Shown here in pieces: positions 35,801-42,620 of a DNA stretch of 64,000 bases. The notes under the pieces are model-generated. The model was not told the DNA's origin. It saw only the letters and a program-made list of their open reading frames with translations, and ran no database searches. Position numbers and translations under genes: made by a program. Origin of the DNA: Solirubrobacter pauli (GTDB lineage: Bacteria; Actinomycetota; Thermoleophilia; Solirubrobacterales; Solirubrobacteraceae); assembly GCF_003633755.1 (NCBI RefSeq), contig NZ_RBIL01000001.1, positions 481,426 through 545,425 of the forward strand, in the 5' to 3' direction. Within the stretch, counting starts at the first letter, position 1. Each line of letters begins with the position of its first letter.

Positions 35801-37974
35801 TGCTTGGTCGTCTCGTCCTCGGTCCAGCCGTAGGAGTGCGCGAGCTCGTGGGCGACGATCCAGCCACCCGTGTTCTGACGCTCGACGAGGCCCGCGTCGA
35901 ACCCGCCGCCGTTGGGCGCGATGCCGACGGCCTGCTGGAAGCCCTCGATCTGCTGCCGCGAGAACCAGCCCTGCGGGACGACGCCGATCACCTTGTCGAT
36001 CTCGGGGTCATTCCACTTCAGGCGATCCAGCCGGTGCATCAGCTGGCCGGGCCCCATCAGGGTCGGCTCGGTGAGCGGCGGGGCGTGGACCAGCCGCGAC
36101 GCGCAGTCGGTGACGACCGTGAACCTGTCGGGATCGACCGGCCAGCCGGCCTCGATGAAGCGCTCGGCGCCCTCGGCGACGTCCTGCACGTCACGGCAGG
36201 CGGGGAAGGCCTCGTCGTCGGCCGCGACCGGGACGAACAGCACCTTCAGCGCGCGCGGTTGCACGACCGCCTTCGAGCCCTCACCTGTGTTGTTGTCCGG
36301 GTTCGTGTCGGCGCTGCGCGCGTTGAGCGTGACCTTCGCCGTGACGCGGCCCGCGCCGACCTCGATCGGGTCGCGCGCCAGCAGCTGGACCGGGTTCAGG
36401 CCCGGCCGCAGCACGACGTCCTCCTCGAGCGTGCGCTCGACGCGGCGGCCGTCCGCGTCGTCGTAGGCCAGCTCGACCTTCGCTCGGGCGGACGTGCGCT
36501 CGGCGCCCAGCGAGCGGACCATCACGCGCACCGTCGTCGGCCGTCCGGCGGCCAGGCGCGCGGCGTCTTGGGCGGCCTGGTGCGGACGCACCGAGATGAG
36601 CTCGAGGTCCGGCGCGGCCGCGCTCATCGGCGCGAACAGCACGTTGGGGTCGTCGTGGGTCCAGGTCTCGCCCCACTTCCACCACGCGAAGCCGGCGCCC
36701 TGCGGGTCCGGTCCCCACGCCGCGGCGACCGGCTGCAGGTCCTTGCCCGGCGAGGCGTCGACGGTGCGGAGCTGGAAGGTCTGGCCGCGGTCGGACGAGA
36801 ACGCCGCGACCGGGTCCAGGTCGAAGCCGTCGGGGTTCGGAGCGCTGTGCCAGACGGCGACGACCGAGTCGCCGTGCGCGTCCACGTACGGGTGGCTCTG
36901 GGTGTGCCAGGTGTACAGGTACGGGCCGAGCACCTGCGGGCCGCCGAAGCCGGCGCCGCCGTTCGTGCTCCGCGCGATGTACATGTTGCCCTGCGCGCGC
37001 CACGTCACGTAGACGCGGTCGTCGTCGACGTCGAGGCCGTACGGGGCCGAGCAGTAGTCGCCGACGCAACGGGCGCCGCTGAGGACGTGCTCGCCCCACG
37101 ACGCGCCGCCGTCCCCCGACGTCACGACCAGCGGCTCGGCACCGAAGTCCTTGCCGGAGCCGTCCTCGCGGTCCCACGAGGAGCGCTTGCTGATCGCGAC
37201 GGCGACGGTCCCGTCGGCCGCGGCGATCGTCGGGCTCCCCGGGTGGAGCGTCCAGCTGCCGTCGTGGACCTGCTGCATCGGCTCGATCGAGCGGCCGCCG
37301 TCGACCGAGCGGCGCACGTACACGTCGGCGCCGGAGCTCAGCCACGTCCAGTAGACGTGGTCGCCGTCGAGGGCGAGCGAGAAGTCGCTGCCGCGGTCGC
37401 CGGGATCGTTGACCTGGGCGAAGCACGGGAACGTCTTCGCGCCGTCGCGGCTGCCCGCCGTCCAGATCCGGCTCGTGTTGTCGGTGTACGCGACGAACAC
37501 GTTGTCGCCGTCGGCGGCGAGCTTGAGGTCCCACGCGCCGTGACCGGTCGGACGCCCCGCGCGGACGGGCGGCGCGAACGTGCGTCCGCCGTCGTGGCTG
37601 GCGGCGACGACCGCGTGGCGCTCGCTCTGCCAGAACGAGCCCTGGATCCAGCCGACGTAGACGTCGTCGCCGTCGACGGCGATCTTCGGGTCCTCGACCG
37701 ACACCGTGCCCGGCCCTTGCAGGCCGTGCGAGCCGCCGATCTCGGTGCCGGTGGCGGAGATGCGGTTGATGGAGACGCCCTGGCGCTCCTCCGCATAGAC
37801 GACGAAGGTCGTGTTGCCGTCGGTCGCGATCGCCGGCGCCCAGGTGCGGGACGCGGGCGTGTCGGACAGCAGCGACGCCTCGCCCACCGCGGGCGAGCGC
37901 AGGTCGGCGGAGGCCGTGGCGGGGATCAGCGCGAGAGCGAGGAGCGCGAGGAGAAGGGCCCGGAAGCGGTGCAT
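32875..37974 (-). CDS. Giant secreted multidomain protein with metallopeptidase-like and propeller domains
   Basis: A 1,699-residue exported protein. After a signal peptide (ALLLALLALALIPATASA) come, in order: an N-terminal BNR/sialidase-type propeller with repeated SHDGGRTF, SRDGAKTF and SVDGGRSI blades (to about residue 440), a CARDB-like adhesion domain, a segment with HELAHSYGWTED that fits an HExxH zinc peptidase, another Ig-like domain, a TolB-like PD40 propeller (EPRWSPDGRKLAW), a PKD domain (YAWDLDGDGVF), a cadherin-like domain, and a basic C-terminal domain. ATG at 37974; a GTG at 38007 is the alternative. Overlaps the lipase-like gene as ATGA. Likely a surface or exoenzyme factor, activity untested. 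Confidence 0.82.
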   Translation of the reverse strand: MHRFRALLLALLALALIPATASADLRSPAVGEASLLSDTPASRTWAPAIATDGNTTFVVYAEERQGVSINRISATGTEIGGSHGLQGPGTVSVEDPKIAVDGDDVYVGWIQGSFWQSERHAVVAASHDGGRTFAPPVRAGRPTGHGAWDLKLAADGDNVFVAYTDNTSRIWTAGSRDGAKTFPCFAQVNDPGDRGSDFSLALDGDHVYWTWLSSGADVYVRRSVDGGRSIEPMQQVHDGSWTLHPGSPTIAAADGTVAVAISKRSSWDREDGSGKDFGAEPLVVTSGDGGASWGEHVLSGARCVGDYCSAPYGLDVDDDRVYVTWRAQGNMYIARSTNGGAGFGGPQVLGPYLYTWHTQSHPYVDAHGDSVVAVWHSAPNPDGFDLDPVAAFSSDRGQTFQLRTVDASPGKDLQPVAAAWGPDPQGAGFAWWKWGETWTHDDPNVLFAPMSAAAPDLELISVRPHQAAQDAARLAAGRPTTVRVMVRSLGAERTSARAKVELAYDDADGRRVERTLEEDVVLRPGLNPVQLLARDPIEVGAGRVTAKVTLNARSADTNPDNNTGEGSKAVVQPRALKVLFVPVAADDEAFPACRDVQDVAEGAERFIEAGWPVDPDRFTVVTDCASRLVHAPPLTEPTLMGPGQLMHRLDRLKWNDPEIDKVIGVVPQGWFSRQQIEGFQQAVGIAPNGGGFDAGLVERQNTGGWIVAHELAHSYGWTEDETTKHHLNDEPAPGFWVAERRDVAASTRDFMHFNTSGGDVASPTGRWTSKATWDFLTEELSTGEILGVAAAGDVLSLTGSVSPAGDVQLGPAVLGEGTPDATTPQGEYTFELLGQGGAVVGSTRFDAVDELGPIGNAAATKDTHIKTATAAFSLQVPAPESARSLRVRKGDDVLVTRTRSANAPTLTVATPARVELGETLKVTWNADDADGDTLTSQVSISTDGGASWRSLGDATTAEELAVKAIVTIGGQDVRVRVTTTDGWNTATAESGSFVIGGQLTDGLVVAEDWFGGVVTANLDGSSLKRVSTSGNEPRWSPDGRKLAWRHDEVFVANADGSGARQLTNAGATGDFLLPVWMPDGDKLVAMRRTNMTNDGNTVIDAETGAEQGRFGARYGQLCGFTRDGSRALVRWNSTPAFELYRADGTQGAYLPQSITGKDCLAMSPDGRYGVVTRYPAKGPSILDVIVYDLQTGTERNLTNGQFGGYNAYPTWSPTGEWIVWASNRDRGGSTGFGSTDIWKIRPDGTGAEKIMDAKPGNRSFEEPDVQPLRGTAPDPEPTLEQRDPNAAVAAVSGSEGLELVLDASASTPGADDAPITAYAWDLDGDGVFTDATGAKPKSTFPDEGTYPVSVLVTDAKGRTATASAEVKVANAAPEILQAELGDGEPANLSARIADSGSADELEAKVFWNGSITGEAVPLIATGDGYTLATSRTGGATTARVEVVDRDGGSDAAEARRVVAPANGAPAAADATATVVAGESVDIALPATDPEEERLAYEIVDQPARGSLQLRESSVEPSAPDVTYTATDVIGPVTFSYRVSDGASRSGVATVTVDVTARPDEPVVEPKPLDPEVPQPPRVSRTGTKPLDPRTVEAITRAAADTTPKAADVFTLPSSKGCVSRRHFRIRVAKGDYTQVAVWVNGKAVKTLRGKRITAAVDLRGLPKGRFTVKIAATLKTGKVVKQSRRFRTCTPKAKKGARR

Positions 37975-38020
37975 TGGGGCGGCACTCTGCGTACGCGGGA
38001 TTGCCACGAGTTTGCACGGG

Positions 38021-38050
38021 CCTTGCCGCGACCGATGAGTTTCGGCAAGG
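38021..38050. promoter_or_regulatory. CCTTGCCG-N14-CGGCAAGG dyad in the divergent region before the MFS gene
   Basis: Perfect 8-bp arms (38021-38028 and 38043-38050) lie between the giant secreted gene and the MFS exporter, 18 bases before the exporter's ATG. Size and placement suit a dimeric repressor, but no regulator gene adjoins. Confidence 0.45.
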
Positions 38051-38068
38051 TCGGCCGTCTACAGGGAC

Positions 38069-39487
38069 ATGACCTCCCCGGAACGCACACGCTGGGCCGC
38101 CCTGTACGTGCTCTGCGCGGGCACGCTCATGATCGTCCTGGACGCCACGATCGTGAACGTCGCCCTTCCCTCCATCCAGGACGACCTCGGGTTCTCGGCG
38201 AGCTCGCTCGCATGGGTCGTCAACGCCTACCTGATCGCCTTCGGCGGCCTGCTCCTGCTGGCCGGCCGCGCGGGTGACCTGCTCGGGCAGCGGAACGTCT
38301 TCCTCGCCGGGCTCGTCCTGTTCACCGCCGCTTCAGTCGCCTGCGCGGTCGCGCAGACGCAGTCGATGCTGATCGCCGCGCGCTTCGTCCAGGGCGCCGG
38401 CGGCGCGCTCACCTCCGCGGTCGTCCTCGGGATGATCGTGACCATGTTCCCGACGCCCCGCGAGCAGGCGAAGGCGCTCGGCGTCTATGGCTTCGTCGCT
38501 TCCGCCGGCGGGTCGATCGGCCTCCTGGCCGGCGGCGTGCTCACGGACGCGCTCGACTGGCACTGGATCTTCTTCATCAACGCTCCGATCGGCGTGGCGA
38601 CCGGCGTGCTCGCGCTGCGGCTGGTCCCGTCGTCGTCCGGGCTCGGGCTGCGCGGCGGCGCCGACCTGCCGGGCGCGGCGCTGCTGACCGGTGGCGTGAT
38701 GCTCGGCGTCTACACCATCCTCGGCGTGACCGAGCACGGCTGGCTCGCCGGTCGCACGCTGCTGCTCGGCGCGGTCTCCGCGGTCGCGCTCGGCGCCTTC
38801 CTCGTGCGCCAGACGCGCGTGGCGACGCCGCTGATGCCACTGCGGTTGTTCCGCTCGCGGGACGTGAGCGGCGCGAACGTCGTGATGGCGCTGATGGTCG
38901 TCGGCATGTTCAGCCTGTTCTTCCTCGGCGCGCTCTACCTGCAGCTCGTGCTGGGCTACGACCCGCTGGCCGTCGGCCTCGCGTTCCTGCCCTCCACGCT
39001 GGTGATGGGCGCGACGTCGCTGAAGCTCTCGCAGCGGTTCGCCCCGCGGGCCATCCTCGCGCCCAGCATGCTGTTCGTGCTGGCGGGCCTGTTGCTGTTC
39101 TCCCGCACGCCGGTGGACGGCACCTTCGCCGTCGACGTGCTGCCGGCCACGATCCTGATCGGCCTGGGCGCCGGTCTGTCGATGCCCGCGATCATGACGC
39201 TCGCGATGTCCGGCGTCGCGCCCGAGGACACCGGGCTGGCCTCCGGGCTGATCAACACCACCGTGCAGGTCGGCGGCGCGATCGGCCTGGCCGTCCTGGC
39301 GACGCTCGCCGCCGGGCGCACGGGCGCGTCGACCGCACCCGCGGACCTGCTCGCCGGCTACCACCTCGCGTTCCTGATCGGCGCGGGCGTCCTGGCCGCC
39401 GCGACCGTGGTCGCCGTGTGGCTGACGCGTCCCTCAGTCCTGCAGGTACTCCGCGTCCGAGACGTGCTCGCCCCAGATCGCGTCTGA
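38069..39487 (+). CDS. MFS drug:proton antiporter, DHA2 (EmrB/QacA) family
   Basis: A 472-residue inner-membrane transporter with about 14 hydrophobic segments, the DHA2 number. The N-terminal motif D1 region LDATIVNVALPSIQDDLGFS and the loop motif A LLAGRAGDLLGQRNVF are clear. Motif C-like GSIGLLAGGVLTDALDWHW marks it as an antiporter. Substrates of relatives are diverse antimicrobials and metabolites. ATG start at 38069. The 3' end overlaps the convergent cupin gene by 54 bases. The dyad upstream suggests regulation by an unlinked repressor. Confidence 0.92.
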   Translation: MTSPERTRWAALYVLCAGTLMIVLDATIVNVALPSIQDDLGFSASSLAWVVNAYLIAFGGLLLLAGRAGDLLGQRNVFLAGLVLFTAASVACAVAQTQSMLIAARFVQGAGGALTSAVVLGMIVTMFPTPREQAKALGVYGFVASAGGSIGLLAGGVLTDALDWHWIFFINAPIGVATGVLALRLVPSSSGLGLRGGADLPGAALLTGGVMLGVYTILGVTEHGWLAGRTLLLGAVSAVALGAFLVRQTRVATPLMPLRLFRSRDVSGANVVMALMVVGMFSLFFLGALYLQLVLGYDPLAVGLAFLPSTLVMGATSLKLSQRFAPRAILAPSMLFVLAGLLLFSRTPVDGTFAVDVLPATILIGLGAGLSMPAIMTLAMSGVAPEDTGLASGLINTTVQVGGAIGLAVLATLAAGRTGASTAPADLLAGYHLAFLIGAGVLAAATVVAVWLTRPSVLQVLRVRDVLAPDRV

Positions 39488-39826
39488 CCCGTCGTCGGCG
39501 ATCTCCTGCATCGCCAGATGGGTCATGAAGTTCGCTGAATCGGCACCGTGCCAGTGCTCTTCCCCGGGCTCGAAGTGCACGGTATCGCCGGCCCGGATGG
39601 GCTCCACGTTCCCCCCTCGCGACTGAGCGAGGCCGGAGCCCTCGGTCACGTGGATCGTCTGGCCGAACGGATGTTTGTGCCAGGCGGTCCGCGCTCCGGG
39701 CGCGAAGTGGACGCTCAGGAGCTTCACGTGCGGGCCGGTGGAGATCGGGTCGATCCACACCTCCCCCGTGAACCAGTCGGGGTTGCCGCGCTGCGTCGCG
39801 TGCTGACGGGGACGGATGACCTCCAT
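39434..39826 (-). CDS. Small cupin-domain protein
   Basis: A 130-residue single-domain cupin. The metal ligands are visible: WHKHPFGQTIHVTEGSG supplies the two His and the later Glu region of motif 1, and FEPGEEHWHGA forms motif 2. Similar small cupins accompany mandelonitrile lyase-like and carboxymuconolactone decarboxylase-like activities, but function is not settled. The ATG at 39826 is 8 bases after TAGGGT, which overlaps the stop codon of the upstream sigma factor gene; thus it may have its own leaderless transcript. Convergent overlap with the MFS gene at the 3' end. Confidence 0.85.
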   Translation of the reverse strand: MEVIRPRQHATQRGNPDWFTGEVWIDPISTGPHVKLLSVHFAPGARTAWHKHPFGQTIHVTEGSGLAQSRGGNVEPIRAGDTVHFEPGEEHWHGADSANFMTHLAMQEIADDGSDAIWGEHVSDAEYLQD

Positions 39827-39837
39827 GGGCCGGGACC

Positions 39838-41334
39838 CTACCCGTCGTCGTCGGCGCCCTCGCCCTTGTCCTGCTTCTTGGCCTGGCCGGGCGGCTCGCC
39901 CTCCCGCTTGGCCTGACCGGGCGGCTCGGCGTCCTTCTTGGCCTGGCCCGGCGGGTCGGCCTTCGGCGTCACCACCGCCGTGGGTGCCGGCGTCGTCTCG
40001 CTCGTGGGCGCCTTGTCCGGCTTCTGCGGCTTGGCCTTGTCGGGCTTCGACCGCCCCGGGGGCTGCTTCTTGGGCTTCGCCTGCCCGGGTGGGGTGTCCG
40101 GCGGGCCGCGCCGCTCCGACTGCTCCGGCTTGGTCTTCGGCTCCTTCTCGGGCTTGGCCTTCTCCGGCTTGTCGGGCTTGGCCTCCTTGCCGGGCGGAGT
40201 CCCGCGCGGCGCCGGGTCCGAGGCCTGCTCGCGCTCGCCCTGCCGCGTCTCGGCCGGCGGGTCCTGCACGGCCGGGGAGATGACCGGCGTGCGGCGGCGC
40301 TTGGCCGCCGTGCGCTTCGTCGGCTTGTCCTTCTTGGCCGTCGCCGGCGTGTTCTCGGTGCTCGTGCGCACGGCGCCGGGCGTCGCGGTCGGCGTGGCCG
40401 TCGTGGTCGACGTCGGCGTGGGCGTCGTGGTCGCGGCCGCCGGCCGGTCGGGCGCCTGCCGCGGCGTGGTCGGCGGAGCCTCGGCCGCTGCCCGCGGCGG
40501 CGGCTTGTAGAACTCGACCGCCGCGACGGTCGCGCCGCCACCGGCGATCGCCACGCAGGCCAGCAGCTTGGCCGCGCCGCCACCGCCGAGGATCTGGGCG
40601 AGGAGCGCGGCGGCGCCCGCGGTGGGCAGCGGCGGGGCGAGCATCGCGAGCCGCTTGGAGCGCTGGTCGATGTCGGTCTGGAAGCGTCGGCAGCCCGCGC
40701 ACGAGCGCAGGTGGGCGCGCACGCCGCGCCCGCGCAGCACGCGGCCGTCGCCGTCCGAGAGCATCCGGCGGACGTCGTCGCAGGGCATCTCACGCCCCTC
40801 CCGCGCGCTGAACAGCGCGCTGCGGGCTTCGTAGATCGTCTGCTTGACGTTCGCGGCGGACGTCTCGAGCACGACCGCGATCTCCGCGTGCGAGAGCCCG
40901 TTGAGCTCGCGCAGCACGAGCGCCGCGCGCTGGCGGTCCGGCAGGTCGGCGAGGTCCATCTGCAGCAGCCGCAGCTCCTCGCGCTCGCTCACGCGGTCCT
41001 CGAGGTCCGCCGGGATCGGGATGTCGTCCAGCTCGGTGGTCGTCCGCCGCTTGCGCAGGATGGAAATCGCTTCGTTGTGGGCGATGCGGAACAGCCACGG
41101 CCGCAGCTCGAAGTCGCGCTGCTCGTCCTGCAGCGCCGCGAACGCGCGGGTCATCGTGCTCTGCAGCGCGTCCTGCGCGTCCTCCTCGTGGCGCAGGATC
41201 GAGCGGCAGTACCGGTAGAGGTCCTGATGATGGCGCTCGTAGACCGCCGCGAAGGCCGCAGCATCGCCACGCGCGGCGCGCGAGCGCAGGGTGCTCTCGC
41301 GGCGAAGGCGCAGGTTCGCAGGCACGGCGGTCAT
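39838..41334 (-). CDS. ECF sigma factor fused to ZAS anti-sigma domain, membrane helix and Pro/Lys-rich tail
   Basis: A 498-residue protein. Residues 28-96 are sigma region 2 (HHQDLYRYCRSILRHEEDAQ; RPWLFRIAHNEAISILRKRR) and 124-177 sigma region 4 (LSHAEIAVVLETSAANVKQT). Residues 185-215 then carry the zinc-type anti-sigma signature: Cys185 and an exact H-x3-C-x2-C at His208, Cys212, Cys215. One membrane helix (254-276) follows, then about 220 residues of Pro/Lys/Thr-rich sequence predicted outside the cell. The anti-sigma module that usually is a separate partner is therefore in cis, tethering the sigma factor to the membrane. ATG at 41334; a GTG at 41343 is possible. Confidence 0.88.
   Translation of the reverse strand: MTAVPANLRLRRESTLRSRAARGDAAAFAAVYERHHQDLYRYCRSILRHEEDAQDALQSTMTRAFAALQDEQRDFELRPWLFRIAHNEAISILRKRRTTTELDDIPIPADLEDRVSEREELRLLQMDLADLPDRQRAALVLRELNGLSHAEIAVVLETSAANVKQTIYEARSALFSAREGREMPCDDVRRMLSDGDGRVLRGRGVRAHLRSCAGCRRFQTDIDQRSKRLAMLAPPLPTAGAAALLAQILGGGGAAKLLACVAIAGGGATVAAVEFYKPPPRAAAEAPPTTPRQAPDRPAAATTTPTPTSTTTATPTATPGAVRTSTENTPATAKKDKPTKRTAAKRRRTPVISPAVQDPPAETRQGEREQASDPAPRGTPPGKEAKPDKPEKAKPEKEPKTKPEQSERRGPPDTPPGQAKPKKQPPGRSKPDKAKPQKPDKAPTSETTPAPTAVVTPKADPPGQAKKDAEPPGQAKREGEPPGQAKKQDKGEGADDDG
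39871..39960 (-). repeat. Three 30-bp tandem repeats encoding PPGQAK units
   Basis: Three copies of a 30-bp unit (the block CTTGGCCTG at 39877 recurs at 39907 and 39937, the second with one change) encode successive PPGQAK-containing decapeptides at the extracytoplasmic end of the fused sigma factor. Copy number could vary between strains. Confidence 0.75.
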
Positions 41335-41365
41335 CGGCCACACATCCTGAACGTCATCTCTCCAG

Positions 41366-41397
41366 AAAGGTCAGGAACAAATTCCTACCCGACCTTT
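41366..41397. promoter_or_regulatory. Nested inverted repeats between the fused sigma gene and HTH-ClpN gene
   Basis: Outer arms AAAGGTC (41366-41372) and GACCTTT (41391-41397) enclose inner arms AGGAA (41373-41377) and TTCCT (41382-41386). The block fills the middle of the 89-bp divergent region. It also contains GGAAC, a common ECF -35 element, but I could not pair it with a -10 at standard distance. Confidence 0.5.
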
Positions 41398-41423
41398 CCT
41401 GTCTCTGCGCGTTGACTGGACAA

Positions 41424-42059
41424 ATGGCCCCATACAACCCCCAAAAAACGTTGTCTCTGCTCGAGAAGACGCTCACGGCGGACCCCACCGCCAGCCTGCG
41501 CGCCCTGACGGCCCTCCGGGCCGAGCTGGACGTGCTGGAGCGGCATCTCGTCGGGCGGGCGCTGCAGGAGGGACAGACGTACACGCAGATCGCGCGTCCG
41601 CTCGGCATCTCCCGCCAGGCGGCCCACCGCCGATACCGCGACCTCACTTCACCGCCGCGGCTCTCCGAGGTCGCGCGCGCGACGCTCGTGCGGGCACGCG
41701 AGGAAGCCGCCCGGCACGGCTCGCGCAGCATCGACGGCGAGCACCTCGTGCTGGCCCTCGCGCGGGCGGGCGCGCTGTCGATCGACGTCGAGGCCGCGCG
41801 CCGCAGCTTCGCCCCGCCGGCGATGAACGCGCCCGCTCCGGCCGGGCTGCATCCTGCGCTCCACGCGCGGCTCGTGCGCAACTCGGGCGAGCTCGGCCTC
41901 GAGCAGCTCGTGAAGGCCACGCTCGAGGACGCCGGCGCGCGCCGGCTGCTGGAGCAGTTCGGCCGCGGTTCAGTCCACCAGCTTGTTGACCGTCGCCCAG
42001 TTGCGAACGGTCGCGGTGCCGGCGAGCCCCGGTTTGCCGAGGGCCTTCATCAGGCGTGA
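41424..42059 (+). CDS. Helix-turn-helix protein with Clp N-terminal-like domain
   Basis: A 211-residue protein. Residues about 49-72 are a sigma-region-4-like helix-turn-helix (TYTQIARPLGISRQAAHRRY). Residues about 82-180 resemble a Clp N domain: ATLVRAREEAARHGSRSI followed by DGEHLVLALARAG, then a second helical repeat (LGLEQLVKATLEDAGARRLL). In ClpA/ClpC this fold binds adaptor or substrate proteins, so a regulator that senses proteins is conceivable; no ATPase is present. The ATG at 41424 is preferred over an upstream TTG. The last 30 codons overlap the convergent DUF1697 gene and look non-native. Divergent from the fused sigma gene. Confidence 0.75.
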   Translation: MAPYNPQKTLSLLEKTLTADPTASLRALTALRAELDVLERHLVGRALQEGQTYTQIARPLGISRQAAHRRYRDLTSPPRLSEVARATLVRAREEAARHGSRSIDGEHLVLALARAGALSIDVEAARRSFAPPAMNAPAPAGLHPALHARLVRNSGELGLEQLVKATLEDAGARRLLEQFGRGSVHQLVDRRPVANGRGAGEPRFAEGLHQA

Positions 42060-42473
42060 GTTCTGCATCCCCTCGGGGCACCACGCGTAGATCTCGGTGC
42101 CCCGGGCGACGAACCGGTCCGGGGTGAAGTCCTCGGCCTCCAACTGGTCGAGCGTGGGCTCGCGGTCGAGGAAGACGACGAGGTAGCGGGTGGGGTCGTC
42201 GACCTCGCCCTTGAACGGGTCGTTCGCGATCACGGCGCGCAGCTCGTCCATCGTGCGCAGGACGACGTCGATCTGCATGTCGAAGCGCTGCTGCAGCGCC
42301 CGCTCGAGCGTGCTGCGGGAGGTTCGCCCGGTGAAGATGGCGTTTCCACTGGCGAGGACCGTCCGCACGTCCGTGTAGCCGAGCTCTTCGAGAAGTGCCC
42401 GCAAATCGGCCATGGCGACGCGCCGCTTGGAGCCGAGGTTGATACCGCGAAGGAGCGCAAGGTTGCGGGGCAC
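41970..42473 (-). CDS. DUF1697 family protein
   Basis: A 167-residue cytoplasmic protein of the DUF1697 family, recognisable from the N-terminal ALLRGINLGSKRRVAMADLR, the ASGNAIF segment and the C-terminal ending TVRNWATVNKLVD. The biochemical function of the family is unknown; the fold has two ferredoxin-like halves. GTG start at 42473 with TACCTT 7 bases upstream and no ribosome binding site, fitting leaderless translation. Its 3' end overlaps the convergent HTH-ClpN gene by 90 bases. Confidence 0.9.
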   Translation of the reverse strand: MPRNLALLRGINLGSKRRVAMADLRALLEELGYTDVRTVLASGNAIFTGRTSRSTLERALQQRFDMQIDVVLRTMDELRAVIANDPFKGEVDDPTRYLVVFLDREPTLDQLEAEDFTPDRFVARGTEIYAWCPEGMQNSRLMKALGKPGLAGTATVRNWATVNKLVD

Positions 42474-42507
42474 GCCCGCGAAGGTATCCGTTCGTACAGG
42501 CCCGCGC

Positions 42508-42521
42508 GAACCTGAAGGTTC
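42508..42521. promoter_or_regulatory. GAACCT-GA-AGGTTC palindrome
   Basis: Perfect 6-bp arms with a 2-base centre in the 147-bp region between divergent DUF1697 and secreted-protein genes. The rest of this gap shows GGAGGG at 42611-42616 as a ribosome binding site and nothing else I can assign. Confidence 0.35.
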
Positions 42522-42620
42522 CCTTACGAGACTCTTCAGGAGCCGCTTAGAGATCCGGGAGACACTGCCGCTGCGCTTCGATGAGGAGGAGCGCGCGGGT
42601 CAATCTCTGTGGAGGGTCTG

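Noticed and set aside
33109-38277. A 1,722-codon plus-strand frame antisense to the giant secreted protein
   Set aside because: Low-complexity Arg/Ala/Val composition with no domain or start signal; the minus-strand frame has a signal peptide and known domains.
39840-40480. Pro/Lys-rich stretch as a separate gene or a non-coding repeat
   Set aside because: It is in frame with the sigma/anti-sigma protein, follows a membrane helix and has a single stop at the end, so it is the tail of that protein.
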